Of a stretch of 45,000 bases of DNA, positions 1-9,756 are shown one piece after another. The translations under genes were made by a program, and so were the position numbers. The number at the start of each line of letters is the position of its first letter. Positions within the stretch are counted from its first letter, which is position 1. The DNA is from Sphaeroforma sirkka (taxonomy: Eukaryota; Opisthokonta; Ichthyosporea; Ichthyophonida), in assembly GCA_001586965.3 (NCBI GenBank), contig LUCW03001481.1, forward strand, positions 257,501-302,500, in the 5' to 3' direction. The notes beneath the pieces were generated by a model. That model made no database searches. It saw only the letters and a list, made by a program, of their open reading frames with translations, and was not told where the DNA came from.

Positions 1-1016
1 CTCGTAAACACTCTGTGTACACTATTCTTAAAGTGTATGAGTACGTGTGTTCCCATACAAGCATCGCTCAACAATTAAGATTTTACATCAAAGTGTATAT
101 ATGTGTGTATGTGATTTTCCGTAGGCAGAACAGTACATCACTGACAACGTCGACTGCGCAATAGAGCGGGCTAATATAGCTTACTCGTATCGCACGTTCG
201 CTAAACTAGATAGTTACTGATTGTTTAGGATATGCCAGAGATGCTGTCTACTGTCTTAGGGCAATGAGTATGCACATAGATGACTGAGACTGTTCAAAGG
301 ACAATAAGGCGCTTCATTATTATATACAACACACTTAATCAATACCTGTATAATACACATGACACTATGTACACATACATAGTAGTCAAATACATACCTT
401 GTAATCATCGGTAGCACAAGCCTGGGACCAAGTATCGTCGATTTTGAAGTTACAGCGAGCACCACATCGATTCTGCAAGTGCGAGCAGTGGTGGTGGTAA
501 GTCGCCTGAGAGCACTCAGCATTGCGACAGACGAAAGTGCACTCAGTATTGCGACAGACGACAGTGCACTCAGAAGTAGGTCTGTTGACGTAGTATGTAT
601 TTCAGATGACTATGTTCCAGCGTGTTGACTGAAATACTAATTGTCAAAATGTTTTATTATATATAGACGGCTACTATAGATCGCCGAGTTTCTACCCCCC
701 CTCCCGGTGCAATGCACCTTTCGGGCCAGGTTAACCTTTTGGTTTAAACCTAAACCAAGGTTTCCGTTGACCCACGATCGTACCAATTATTTCCATGCGC
801 GAATAATATTCCCACAATCTTTTTTTTTAAAACACAGTTTATTATAGTACAAATATTCAATAATATCCCTGAATAAACACAACCAATTCTGTTCAGAAGA
901 TCGCGTGTCCCAATAGATTATGGACGATACTGTCCTACAGTGAGGCTGAAGCCCCATTACCACCCACCCCCGACGACGGCTACCACTCCCACCACCGACC
1001 TCACACCACGAGGCGT
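1..1016. other. Intergenic stretch left of the first LTR, no gene seen
   Basis: No reading frame here looks like a protein and no retroelement domain was recognised. The only structure seen is a 27-bp direct repeat (512-538 and 539-565, unit beginning GCACTCAG) followed by the first 8 bp of a third copy. A poly-T run lies near 822-830. Confidence 0.5.
512..573. repeat. Two-and-a-bit copies of a 27-bp tandem repeat
   Basis: Units 512-538 and 539-565 differ at two bases and are followed by the first 8 bp of a third unit. It has no visible relation to the LTRs. Confidence 0.8.
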
Positions 1017-1615
1017 TGTAGAAATACGGCCTCCGGTCAGTTTAAAATATCAAGATCAAATGAGATAACATATTGGTTTTTAATTGTATTCATAATAATC
1101 TAATATAAATTATTTTTCTAATATTTCCAAAGTGTTCTAAATTCACTTTGATGGCTCCAATAGCCTGAGTATTTGGTATGACTCATTTACTTGGACCTAT
1201 TTGAGACGATAGTAGATGTAGGATATTATAAACTAAATTTTATTATCTTCGACGTACTACTTATAGGTTTTGGTCCTCCCGCCAATCTCCAAAATCCAAT
1301 AAGTCGTTTTCTTTTTATAACTTTTCTTCAGATGGAACTTTATTTTTATTAGCCAATGTATTAACTTGACTTACGTTCTTATGTCTATTTACAAATTAGG
1401 TATGTGGTCATGAACACTTAGTACTTCTAGTGAAAATTATTTAATAAAGAACAGCTAGAGGTACGTCCTGTGTGATCGAGAATATTAAGGCTCTTACCAA
1501 GAGACAGTCCCGAGCATTCTTACACAGGCTACCACTGCTAAATCTAACTGACTTAAATTGTATCTTAGTTTATATAACATAGTTTAAAACATAGAAATAT
1601 CCGTCGAAGTTCACA
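1017..1615 (+). repeat. 5' LTR of outer Ty3 family I copy A
   Basis: The 599-bp sequence begins TGTAGAAATACGG and ends TTCACA. It aligns throughout with the LTRs at 2620-3215 and 9757-10703. It is the most diverged of the three, as expected for the LTR of the older, interrupted copy. The gag start of the same family follows about 190 bp downstream. Confidence 0.9.
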
Positions 1616-2619
1616 TATTTTTTTCAGTTATTTAGTAGTTACCGTAGTGTACTGCTTCTAGACTGTCTAATAATTGCTTATTATTCAGCGACAGGACTGT
1701 AAGTATTCTATACTATCTCATAGTGGCTATACTACCCTAAAGTAAGCTACATGCTAGTTACTATACCTAGACCTTATTAATTTTCCTGTTCTTGAGCTAT
1801 TACTATGGCTAAAGGAAATTCTAAAGGCAAGGGAGCCGCCAGCTCTAAGCCTGCTAAGCCTATTGAGGTTCCTGAGGTTACTGGGGACACTGGTCCGTCT
1901 GGTACTGAGCCTGCCGTTCAAGCTGTAGAGGACGCCGTTCCTGAGCTTGGTTCTGATTAAAAACTCTGAGGATGACTCGTCGGACCCTAAAGCCTTGAAA
2001 GAGAAAATCTGAACTGCCGCGGAAAGGCTCACCGGCGTTTATGTGTCTCATAGTAGTGCAACCCAGGGCATCAGCTCGCCATCTGACTGCGAAAAGTCAG
2101 ATATTGGAAAGGCTATATCTCCTGGACAAGTGGAGGAATCGTCTCGAGATCGACGGTTTATTACTACTGAAAGTCAGCCTAATCCACCTATCAACAAAGG
2201 TGGCGGCGTTCCATTTCGTGAAATTTCATTGCATGCCTCGCCACTGAATGCCTCGCCACCGAATGTCGGGGCGTGAACCTCGTGAACGCTTCGAACCAAG
2301 CTTTATAAAGTAGCTAGGTAACGCGAAGGCTGAGGTCGATTTCTCTACTAATGAGAGTACAGTGGGAGACACTCAAGGTCTTTGACCAACTTAAGGAGTC
2401 TACCAGCCTTAAGGATCAGCAGATGATGAATGCCTTTATTCTTTTCTGTGAGCCAGAGAAATGGAAAACTATCTTGAAGGCCTATGAGCCCAACTGGAAA
2501 GCCCTACCCTGGCGCCAGTTGCGTGAGAATAAACTTAACGCATTCTTTGAAGATGCCTGTGACCGTGAACTTCTAGAGTCTTGCAAGACCTTTATGAACG
2601 ATACTACTATTCGAGGTGC
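1616..2619 (+). pseudogene. gag: Ty3 family I gag, 5' part of interrupted copy A
   Basis: This is a broken gag (structural capsid polyprotein) gene. An ATG at 1805 starts MAKGNSKGKG, matching the gag start of copy B (3295). The frame is lost near 1958-2010 through stops. Compared with copy B, a middle portion is missing, because the sequence jumps from the acidic/basic N-terminal region to the capsid-like part near 2275. The capsid-like part (2351-2619) closely matches copy B from about 4600. The gene is cut at 2619 by insertion of copy B and resumes at 10704. The open frame that runs on to 2671 enters the inserted LTR and is not a real gene end. Confidence 0.85.
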
Positions 2620-3215
2620 TGTAGAAATACGGCCTCCGGTCAGTCTGAAATATCAAGATCAATTGAGATAATACATTGGTTTTTAATTGTATTTTAAATA
2701 ATTTAGTACAAGCTCTTTTTCCAATATTTCAAAAGTGTTCTAAATTCACTTTGATGGCTCCAATAGCCTGAGTATTTGGTATGACTCATCTACTTGGACC
2801 TATTTGAGACATTAGTAGATGTAGGATATTATAAACTAAATTTTATAATCTCCGAACTACTACTTATAGATTTTGGTCCTCCCGCCAATCTCCAAAATCC
2901 AATAAGTCTTTTTTTTTTTTTTAACTTTTCTTCAGATGGAACTTTATTTATATCAGCTAATGTATTAACGTGACTTACGTTATTATGTCTATTTACAAAT
3001 TAGGCAAGTGGTCATGAACACTTGGTACTTCTAGTGAAAATTATTCAATAAAGAACAGCTAGAGGTACACCCTGTGTGATTGAGGATATTTAGGCTCTTA
3101 ACAAGAGGCAGTCCCGATCATTTTTACACAAGCTACCACTGCTAAATCCTAACTGACTAAATTGTATTTTAGTTTAATATAGTTTGAAACCTAGTAATTT
3201 CCATCGAAGTTTACA
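2620..3215 (+). repeat. 5' LTR of Ty3 copy B
   Basis: The 596-bp LTR begins TGTAG and ends TTACA, matching the right LTR at 9757-10703. Promoter and polyadenylation signals are expected inside but I could not place them. Confidence 0.92.
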
Positions 3216-3245
3216 TATTTTTCAGTTATTTAGTAGTTACAGTAG
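3133..3245 (+). other. Possible LTR-leader stem next to the primer-binding position
   Basis: No tRNA primer-binding site beginning TGG follows the LTR end at 3215. Instead, the leader 3222-3245 (TCAGTTATTTAGTAGT...) is largely complementary to the LTR segment 3133-3160 (containing CTGCTAAATCCTAACTGA). The same pairing is available in copy A. This could be a self-priming or packaging structure, or chance. It is a pairing seen by eye only. Confidence 0.35.
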
Positions 3246-3294
3246 TGTACTGCTTCTAGACTGTCTAACATCGATTTACTATCCAGCAAATACT

Positions 3295-5417
3295 ATGGCT
3301 AAGGGTACTTCTAAAGGCAAGGGAGCTGCTAGCTCTAAGCCTGCTAAGCCTGCCGAGGTTTCTGAGATCCCTGTGGAAACACCTAGCCTGTCTGGAGTTG
3401 AGCCTGCCGAGGAAACTGTTGGGGAAGCCAATTCTGAGGTTTGTACAGAGGATAATTCTGAGGATGACTCGTCGGATCCTAAAGCCTTGGAAGAAGAGGT
3501 ATCTACTACCGCGGAAAGGCTCGCCAGCGTCCGTGTATCATCTAGGAGTGAAGCTCAGGACCCCAGCTTGCCCCCTGACTACGTGCCGTCAAATATTGGG
3601 GACAAACGTCGAAAGGCTGGAAAATTCGTGGATACGAATGTCGGGGACATTATAACTCCACATCTAAAGGACACTCCAGCACAAATCCGGAGTGAAAAGG
3701 AAGTATTGGACCTGTCCGAAAATTTCGGTTTCGCCATCGATGGAGAAGCCATTCCATTCAGCTCAAATCATGGGGCCGAAGCTGAGGACGCCATAACTCG
3801 ACAACGAGTGGTTGGATCCTCTCAATCTCGACGCCAATTGAACCGCACTGAAGCGTTCTTGAAGGAGCTAGCGGCAGCAGCAGTTGTGGACCCCTCTATC
3901 GTGTCCCACATGGCTGATATTCTTCCTATACCGAAGAAGAAGAAAATATTTCGGGCCCAGTTTCGAACCCGAGACCTACTGGTTTACCAGCCAGTATGTT
4001 TACCACTAAGCCAGTTACCACTGGCGAGAGAGAAAATATTTCAAAATTTAATCTCTATAGCTCTGATGCTACCACTGACCATCCTCTTGACAAACCTAAC
4101 CCTGTCAGAGGATATGATCGTATGGAACTCGATTAGGCTTACCATCCTCGTAATATCGACCCTCATTTGCCAACTAACCCTGGTAATCACGATTTTGGCA
4201 ATCGCTACACCAGTACCTCGTTAGAGAGTTCCCGCTCTAATCCTGAGGATGAGGAAGTGAGAACCAGACATACTCGTCTCAGGCTATTACGCTCTGGTAT
4301 GCAAGTCCTTGAGGACCGTCTATTGAATGACTCTGACCTTGACGATGTAAACTTCGATGGAAATTACTAGGTTTCAAACTATATTAAACTAAAATACAAA
4401 ACCTAGTAATTTCCATCGAAGTTTACAACGATAGGAAAGCGGATAACATTTGCTATCTAATCGATAACAAGAGAAAGGAAATAGACACCAACTTGGCACT
4501 AGCAGCCCGTAGCTCTGAGCATGAGCCTCGTGAACACTTAGAACCAAGCTTTATAAAGCAGCTAGGTAACGCGCAGGCTGAGGTCGATTTCTCTACTAAT
4601 GAGAGTACAGTGGAGACACTGAAGGCCTTCGACCAACTTAAGGAGTCTGCCAGCCTTAAGGATAAGCAGATGATGAATGCCTTTATTCATTTCTGTGAGC
4701 CAGGTGAGTGGCGAACTATCTTGAAGGCTCATGAGCCCAACTGGAAAGCCCTACCCTGGCACCAGTTGCGTGATAATATACTTAACACCTTTTTTGAAGA
4801 TGCACGTGACCGTGAACTCTTAGAGTCTCACAAGTTCTTTGCGAACGATACCACTATTCGAGGTGCTCTAGCTCATATGACACATATGAATACTCGGATG
4901 GGTGGTCGTACCTATACTGGCGAATATTTATTAATTTGTCAGATGATGGAGACTCTGGGAGCTAACCTCTTTAAGAAAGTCAATGATGACATCATCGCCT
5001 ATGGTGATTTGCGATCTATGCCTTGGTCTGTCTTTGAGAAGATAGTTCACAAGCATACCAATCCCTCTACTAGAGTACTTAGTACCACGAGCTACACCCA
5101 GCCCACTAAACGAAACGCAGTAGAGACTAATACTGCGCGTAGTACTAAGAAACCTCGCACTACTATTTGGGGGTACTGGCTCTACTTCTACCGAACCGAA
5201 AGGTGAAAAGAAGGTGAGCGCGCCTTGCAAGAAGTGTGGTTACAACCTCACAAAACGTAATGGCAAGTGGAATGGTAGACACAACCCTGTTAAGTGTGCA
5301 CCAGGCAAGCCAGATTTTGGACACACTATATGAAAGAGTGTGCTATTTGCAAGGGTACTAACGGTTGGCACAAAGAGGATTGCAAGGACTTACCGGACGT
5401 CCAAGTTAAGCACTGAC
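3295..5417 (+). pseudogene. gag: Ty3 family I gag with capsid-like region and zinc modules (frameshifted)
   Basis: The start is the ATG at 3295 (MAKGTSKGKGAASS), the same start as in copy A. The N-terminal 220 residues are rich in Lys, Ala, Ser and Glu. A frameshift near 3935-3960 and a stop near 4134 break the frame, and an 82-bp insertion (4346-4427) breaks it again. The capsid-like part runs 4493-5165. After another frameshift near 5165 come two cysteine/histidine modules: one with spacing C-x2-C-x14-H-x4-C (about 5224-5300) and one with C-x2-C-x6-H-x3-C (5331-5417). These are not the standard C-x2-C-x4-H-x4-C knuckle. Protease follows after a short gap. Gag would form the virus-like particle and bind element RNA. 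Confidence 0.85.
4342..4431. mobile_element. 82-bp inverted LTR-end insertion with 4-bp target duplication
   Basis: Positions 4346-4398 are the exact reverse complement of the last 53 bp of the LTR (3163-3215), and 4399-4427 repeat the last 29 bp of the LTR in direct orientation. Together they form a perfect 29-bp terminal inverted repeat (TGTAAACTTCG.../...CGAAGTTTACA) around a 24-nt spacer. ACGA occurs on both sides (4342-4345 and 4428-4431). Removing the insert and one ACGA leaves the upstream gag frame (4167-4345) open into the downstream frame that runs to about 5165. The left arm currently supplies the in-frame stop at 4368-4370. Confidence 0.9.
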
Positions 5418-5425
5418 AGTACCAT

Positions 5426-5953
5426 ATGTGTGCACTAGAGCAAGATTATGAGAAAATGTTCAATAAAATCTATACCAAAGGAGATGAACGTATCTTTCAA
5501 ACAGTTTTCGTAAATGGAGAAAACGTTATGGCACTATTTGATCCAGGGGCTGAAGTCTCTGCTATCTCACGCCGAGTAGCCTACGCTACAGATATGGCTG
5601 TCCATAACGAAACAACTGATTTAATCTTGGGAAATGGTAAAGTTACTACTTGTGAACAAGCCATTGACTATGCACACATAATGCCGTCAGATAGAAGAGA
5701 AGTGAAGACTCACCTAATCGTTACTGACATGTCTCAGAAATACGATTTAATTATAGGTATGACTGATCTTCTCAGTTTAGGTATAACACTCACTGGTCTG
5801 CCTAATGGGCTAGACCCGAATAAAGATCAGTCAAATGATAATATGTTAAAGATACCTAAACCTCCGGAAGGTGAAGCAAAGGATATGATTCCGCACTTCA
5901 CCGATATAATTATGGACTTAATTATACAAAAACAGGAAGATTGCAATAACTGA
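5426..5953 (+). pseudogene. pro: Ty3 family I aspartic protease region
   Basis: A 175-residue frame shows the retropepsin pattern: a hydrophobic strand leading to FDPGAEVSAIS (about residues 38-48), then a loop with LILGNGKV and a later hydrophobic LIIGMTDLL. Retropepsins normally carry D-S/T-G; here the residue after the catalytic Asp is Pro, so activity is doubtful in this copy. The frame ends in a TGA at 5951-5953, just before the RT region. The family role is processing of Gag-Pol. It lies between the gag zinc modules and RT, the usual Ty3 order. Confidence 0.8.
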
Positions 5954-6684
5954 CTGGTATATGTTTAAGTTCTCTAATGGGTACGTTAGACTTGACTTAA
6001 CAAACGTCGACTTCTCTAAGTTAAAGTGTCCTTCACATAACTACGTGAGTTGGAGACACAAAGAACCCCAAATCGAAGATTGGTTAAAACAGGGTCTAAT
6101 TGAAATCAATTATGATGCAACCCCAGTTTACTAAGCTCTCTTAGCGGTCGATCAATATAAATCTGATGGAACGTTTAGTAAAACAAGAGTAGTACTAGAC
6201 CTGTCGCCAATCAACAAACTAATTCCGCAACATAGTTTTCCCTTACCTAAGATAAGCGAGATACTACGCAAAATGGAGGGTGCGACTATCTTTTCCAAGA
6301 TAGACTTATAAGCTGCATTCCATCAACTACAGATATATGAGCCTCATAGAAAATACTTTTCCTTTACTTGGCAAGGTAAGAAGTACCGGTTTAAAGGTGC
6401 ACCTGAAGGCTTACACATGTTACCTTCTTTCTTCTAACAAGTTATGATGGAACTATTTGCGGACCTGTCGTATAACGTATCAGTCTATTTAGATGATATA
6501 GTTATCTTTACAAAGACAGCACATGAACATGCTAAACTCGTTAAAGAAGTCTTAAAGCGACTTAATCATGCTAAACTTAAGATTCGAAGACTAGTGTTCT
6601 TTTGCTAAAGATACTATACACTTACTTGGCTACAAAGTATCTGCAGCAGGGGTAGAAATTGATCCTGGCAAGAAACAGTTTCTG
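5954..6684 (+). pseudogene. pol: Ty3 family I reverse transcriptase, several stops
   Basis: RT palm and finger motifs are readable in one frame: a PINKLIPQHSFPLPKI segment, the I-D-L core strand, FTWQGKKYRFKGAPEGLHMLPSFF, and the catalytic Y-L-D-D box at 6486-6497. The frame is broken by TAA codons at 6132, 6309 and 6435 and a shift near 6590-6605. Just after this the RT connection continues at 6685 in an open frame. The family makes cDNA from element RNA inside the particle. The catalytic Asp pair is kept, but this copy cannot give full RT. Confidence 0.88.
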
Positions 6685-8148
6685 TTGGATTTATCAACAC
6701 CAATTACTGGAAGCGATGTGAACTCTGTGTGTGGGTTTGTTAACTTCTTCTCGGATTCGGTACCGCATCTTTCTCATTACTTAAAGCCTTTCAGTCACCT
6801 ACGGCTGCACAAAGGACCTTTGGGAAAGCTTTGGACTAAAGAATGTGATGATGCATTTAAACTAGTCAAAAGTAAAGTAATGGACGCACCCATCATGCAG
6901 TACCCTGTGGATGGTGTCCCATTCCAAGTAGCAACCGACGCTTCAGATCGAGCGGTAGGTGGAGTGCTTTACCAAACGATAAATGGTAAACCGCGCTACA
7001 TACAATTATTTAGCAAGAGTTATAATAAGAGTCAACGGAATTACCCTACCGTTAAACAAGAGCTCCTTGCTATAGTTACTGCGCTAAGACAGTTTAAAGA
7101 CTACCTTTATGGAAGTTACTTTACTGTCGCCTGTGATCAAAAGTCTCTAACATACTTAAAAGATATGAACCCTGACTCACAGTTGGTGAGCCGCTGGCAT
7201 GACATTATTGCCAAGTTCGCTTTTAATATAACACACATACCAGGAATACATAACCATCTTCCTGACATGCTCTCTCGACTTGTGCCCGACTACCAGAAAA
7301 AAGTCAAGGAGTTATTAGCAACCGATTGGATGCTAAATAAGAAATGGTTTAACCTCGCTCAATCACGATGGGGTTCATTTACTGTTGATATGTTCGCCGC
7401 AGAACATAACAAACAGGTTTCTGAATATAGGTCGTTGACTCATCCTAAAGGTGATGCATTTCAGCTTGACTTATCAAAGCATAATGCGTGGGCTAACCCA
7501 CCTTGTCAACTTATCGCACAGTTGTTAAATTATGTTAATATTACTAAATCTACCATTACGCTGTGTTGTCCCTTACGTAACTCCGACCCATGGATACGTG
7601 ATTTAATTAATATGATTCAAGACGAACCTATTTATGTCGACCGTGAAACCGACACGTTTTTGTATCAGGGATCCTATTCTATTAAGAAGACACCTTGGAA
7701 ACACACCATTGTTTGTCGCATCGGTCCTGCAGGTACCACTAAGTGGAAACCCTCAACCGAATTCTTAGCTAAACTAGAGGAGTCTAAAGAGTTTGAACAA
7801 AAGCTCAAGACTCGTACAACACATGCACCCAACAAGATTGCAGTCGAGGTAATGCCGATTGAAACGGCATTAGATCGTGAAAACATGGAACTAGCTAAGG
7901 CCATGGATCAAAGACTCAAAACTCTAAGAGAACCTGAAGCTCGCACTCGACTACTTAAAGCGCTGCTTAAAGAACAGCCAGGAGTTGCGAAACAACTGAA
8001 GAAGATACTTCAACAATCCAATGTTGTCAATTATGTATCTCAGGAGTCTACCCCTCCTGATACTGAGGTTGCCCTTTTCAACAGGACTATGGTTCATCCA
8101 GCCAGCGTTACGCAGAATCTGACTGACTTAGAGGAGCTCGAAAGTTAG
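6685..8148 (+). CDS. pol: Ty3 Pol segment: RT connection, RNase H, Dam-like methyltransferase-fold domain
   Basis: The open frame has 487 residues. Residues 1-75 are the RT thumb/connection (VCGFVNFFSD). RNase H runs about 80-200 with the acidic set D85 (ATDASD), E126 (KQELLAI), D151 (CDQKSL) and D194 (PDMLSRL). Residues about 210-345 resemble the small Dam-type N6-adenine methyltransferase domain also found after RNase H in DIRS-like elements: a W...F lead-in, V-D-M-F-A-A-E-H-N near 233-242, then N271-P-P-C274 in place of the usual D/N-P-P-Y/W, followed by a hydrophobic strand and TLCCPLRNSDPW. The Cys at the aromatic position makes catalysis uncertain. The last 140 residues are charged linker. 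The segment is part of a longer Pol, and the first Met is not a true start. Confidence 0.85.
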   Translation: MDLSTPITGSDVNSVCGFVNFFSDSVPHLSHYLKPFSHLRLHKGPLGKLWTKECDDAFKLVKSKVMDAPIMQYPVDGVPFQVATDASDRAVGGVLYQTINGKPRYIQLFSKSYNKSQRNYPTVKQELLAIVTALRQFKDYLYGSYFTVACDQKSLTYLKDMNPDSQLVSRWHDIIAKFAFNITHIPGIHNHLPDMLSRLVPDYQKKVKELLATDWMLNKKWFNLAQSRWGSFTVDMFAAEHNKQVSEYRSLTHPKGDAFQLDLSKHNAWANPPCQLIAQLLNYVNITKSTITLCCPLRNSDPWIRDLINMIQDEPIYVDRETDTFLYQGSYSIKKTPWKHTIVCRIGPAGTTKWKPSTEFLAKLEESKEFEQKLKTRTTHAPNKIAVEVMPIETALDRENMELAKAMDQRLKTLREPEARTRLLKALLKEQPGVAKQLKKILQQSNVVNYVSQESTPPDTEVALFNRTMVHPASVTQNLTDLEELES

Positions 8149-8567
8149 AGTTAAAATTATACATAATTTAACGCATCGAGCATATGAGCATACTTATAAA
8201 ATGGCTATTCGTGCAGGGCTTGATCACCCGGCGCTGAAAGAAACCATACGTGAAGTATACCGACGCTGTACTGATTGTGAAAAGAACCAGATCAAGCGAT
8301 ACGGTTGGGCACCCCTAAAAAAGTGTGACAGAAGACCAACCGATGCGCCGAGTCATAGTCGATTTGGTTAAACTCCCGCGATCCAAGCATACTGGCGATG
8401 TATATATCTGTCATTTCTTATGTGTGGCTTCGGGCTATAGCTTGCTTTATGCAATACCGAACAAACGTCCACAAACAGTGGCAGAATTATGCTATCACGT
8501 CTTTAATGACTTCGGTTTCCCCTGAGTACTATGTTCTGATAACGGTAGTGAGTTTTGTACCGACGTA
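8149..8567 (+). pseudogene. pol: Ty3 family I integrase N-terminal part (HHCC and first core strands), frameshifted
   Basis: After the TAG at 8146-8148 the sequence still encodes an integrase zinc domain (His residues in THRAYEHTY, then C-T-D-C). Next, in another frame starting near 8325, comes the core start with VIVDLVKLP (first catalytic Asp) and VASGYSLLYAIP. A TGA at 8523-8525 interrupts just before CSDNGSEF (second catalytic Asp). The order and motifs fit Ty3 integrase, which inserts the cDNA and makes the 4-bp target duplications seen here. Confidence 0.82.
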
Positions 8568-9629
8568 ATGGAGGCACTTATACTCGTATCAGGCATGACC
8601 CATAGGCGTGGTGTTCCTTACAAACCTCGAACGCAGGGTGCAAATGAGACACGTCATAGAGAACTTAAGAAACTCTTGCGTACCGCACTAGACGACGTTG
8701 AGGATATGTGGCCTTATCATTTGAAATGGGTTCAGACTCAAATGAATAACTGCATGAATCCTCAAACTGGAACACTCCCGTTTCACTATTTCTTTGGCCG
8801 CTATAGTGAATTACAAGCAACGTTTGATAAAACTGCGCCCGAGAAACACGTTACCCCGTGGCTACAAAAGATTGAGCATATGCAGAACGTTGTTTACCCC
8901 TGTTTACTCGAGCACAAGAATCGTGTCTTACTTAAAGCGTATGACCGATGGAATAACACTAAGAACATTGTTCAGTTCAAAGTCGGCGATTACGTTAACA
9001 TTATAAATCGAAACGCCAATGTTACCGAACCCTCTTCTAGGACGATAGGACCTTTTGTTATTTCCTACCATGATGAGAAGAGTGATACTTACGAAGTGAA
9101 TAACATTGATGGTACTAGCGCAACTAATCTAGGCACTCACTGTATCCCTACCTCCGAACTCTCATTCGCTCGCTCATTTGATTCTGATGTACCAGTTATG
9201 GAGTCACAAGTCAAAGATATAATTGACAAAACATCCGAAGACGGTTACACTTACTACAAGACCCGTTTCATGGATGGGACAGTAGCTTGGCTAACCTCCG
9301 ATGCATTTCGTGAATCTCGCGACTTTCTTCGTATCTTTAATAAGAAATGGAATAAGCGTTTACATAAGAACACACGAGATAAACGAAAAGAGTTTCCTCA
9401 GGTGACTACAAACCCTGACGGATCTGAAATTCCCTATTTGCCACCTACTTCCTACGTGACTAAACTTTCTGATCTGCTTACCAACAGTGCAGAAAATTGT
9501 TCAAACTTACTTACTAATGAAGAACAGCCTTTGGCTACTACCTTACCAAATAATAAACGTAAGGCGCCTACATCGGAAATGGTTACTGGACCAAATACTA
9601 AACGACATAGAGTACAACATGAGTCTTGA
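8568..9629 (+). CDS. pol: Ty3 family I integrase C-terminal half with chromodomain-like tail
   Basis: The open frame has 353 residues. It carries the third catalytic residue region (GANETRHRELKKLL, Glu near residue 28), helices of the core, then the C-terminal GPY/F-type module (VQFKVGDYVNI...IGPFVISYHDE, about 137-172). Residues about 212-265 (VKDIIDKTSEDGYTYYKTRF...VAWLTSDAF) have the pattern of a divergent chromodomain, which in chromoviruses steers integration to marked chromatin. A basic tail follows (KNTRDKRKEF, NNKRKAPTS). The frame ends about 130 bp before the right LTR. The Met is not the natural start; the frame continues from the preceding broken segment. Confidence 0.85.
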   Translation: MEALILVSGMTHRRGVPYKPRTQGANETRHRELKKLLRTALDDVEDMWPYHLKWVQTQMNNCMNPQTGTLPFHYFFGRYSELQATFDKTAPEKHVTPWLQKIEHMQNVVYPCLLEHKNRVLLKAYDRWNNTKNIVQFKVGDYVNIINRNANVTEPSSRTIGPFVISYHDEKSDTYEVNNIDGTSATNLGTHCIPTSELSFARSFDSDVPVMESQVKDIIDKTSEDGYTYYKTRFMDGTVAWLTSDAFRESRDFLRIFNKKWNKRLHKNTRDKRKEFPQVTTNPDGSEIPYLPPTSYVTKLSDLLTNSAENCSNLLTNEEQPLATTLPNNKRKAPTSEMVTGPNTKRHRVQHES

Positions 9630-9740
9630 ACTCGTACATATAGGCACATACTTACTCGATAAGTCATGACCGAAACCGTTTTTACTTTGGTTTTCGCTTT
9701 ACCAACTAGATCGTATCTTAACGTACGTTCGTAGTTCTAA

Positions 9741-9756
9741 AAGCTACTGGGGGCTA
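9741..9756 (+). other. Polypurine tract of Ty3 copy B
   Basis: The purine-rich run ACTGGGGG ends 4 bp before the right LTR. It is the expected plus-strand primer position. Confidence 0.6.

Noticed and set aside
2351..2671. 106-residue gag frame as a complete small gene
   Set aside because: Its last 17 codons lie in the inserted LTR; the true continuation is at 10704.
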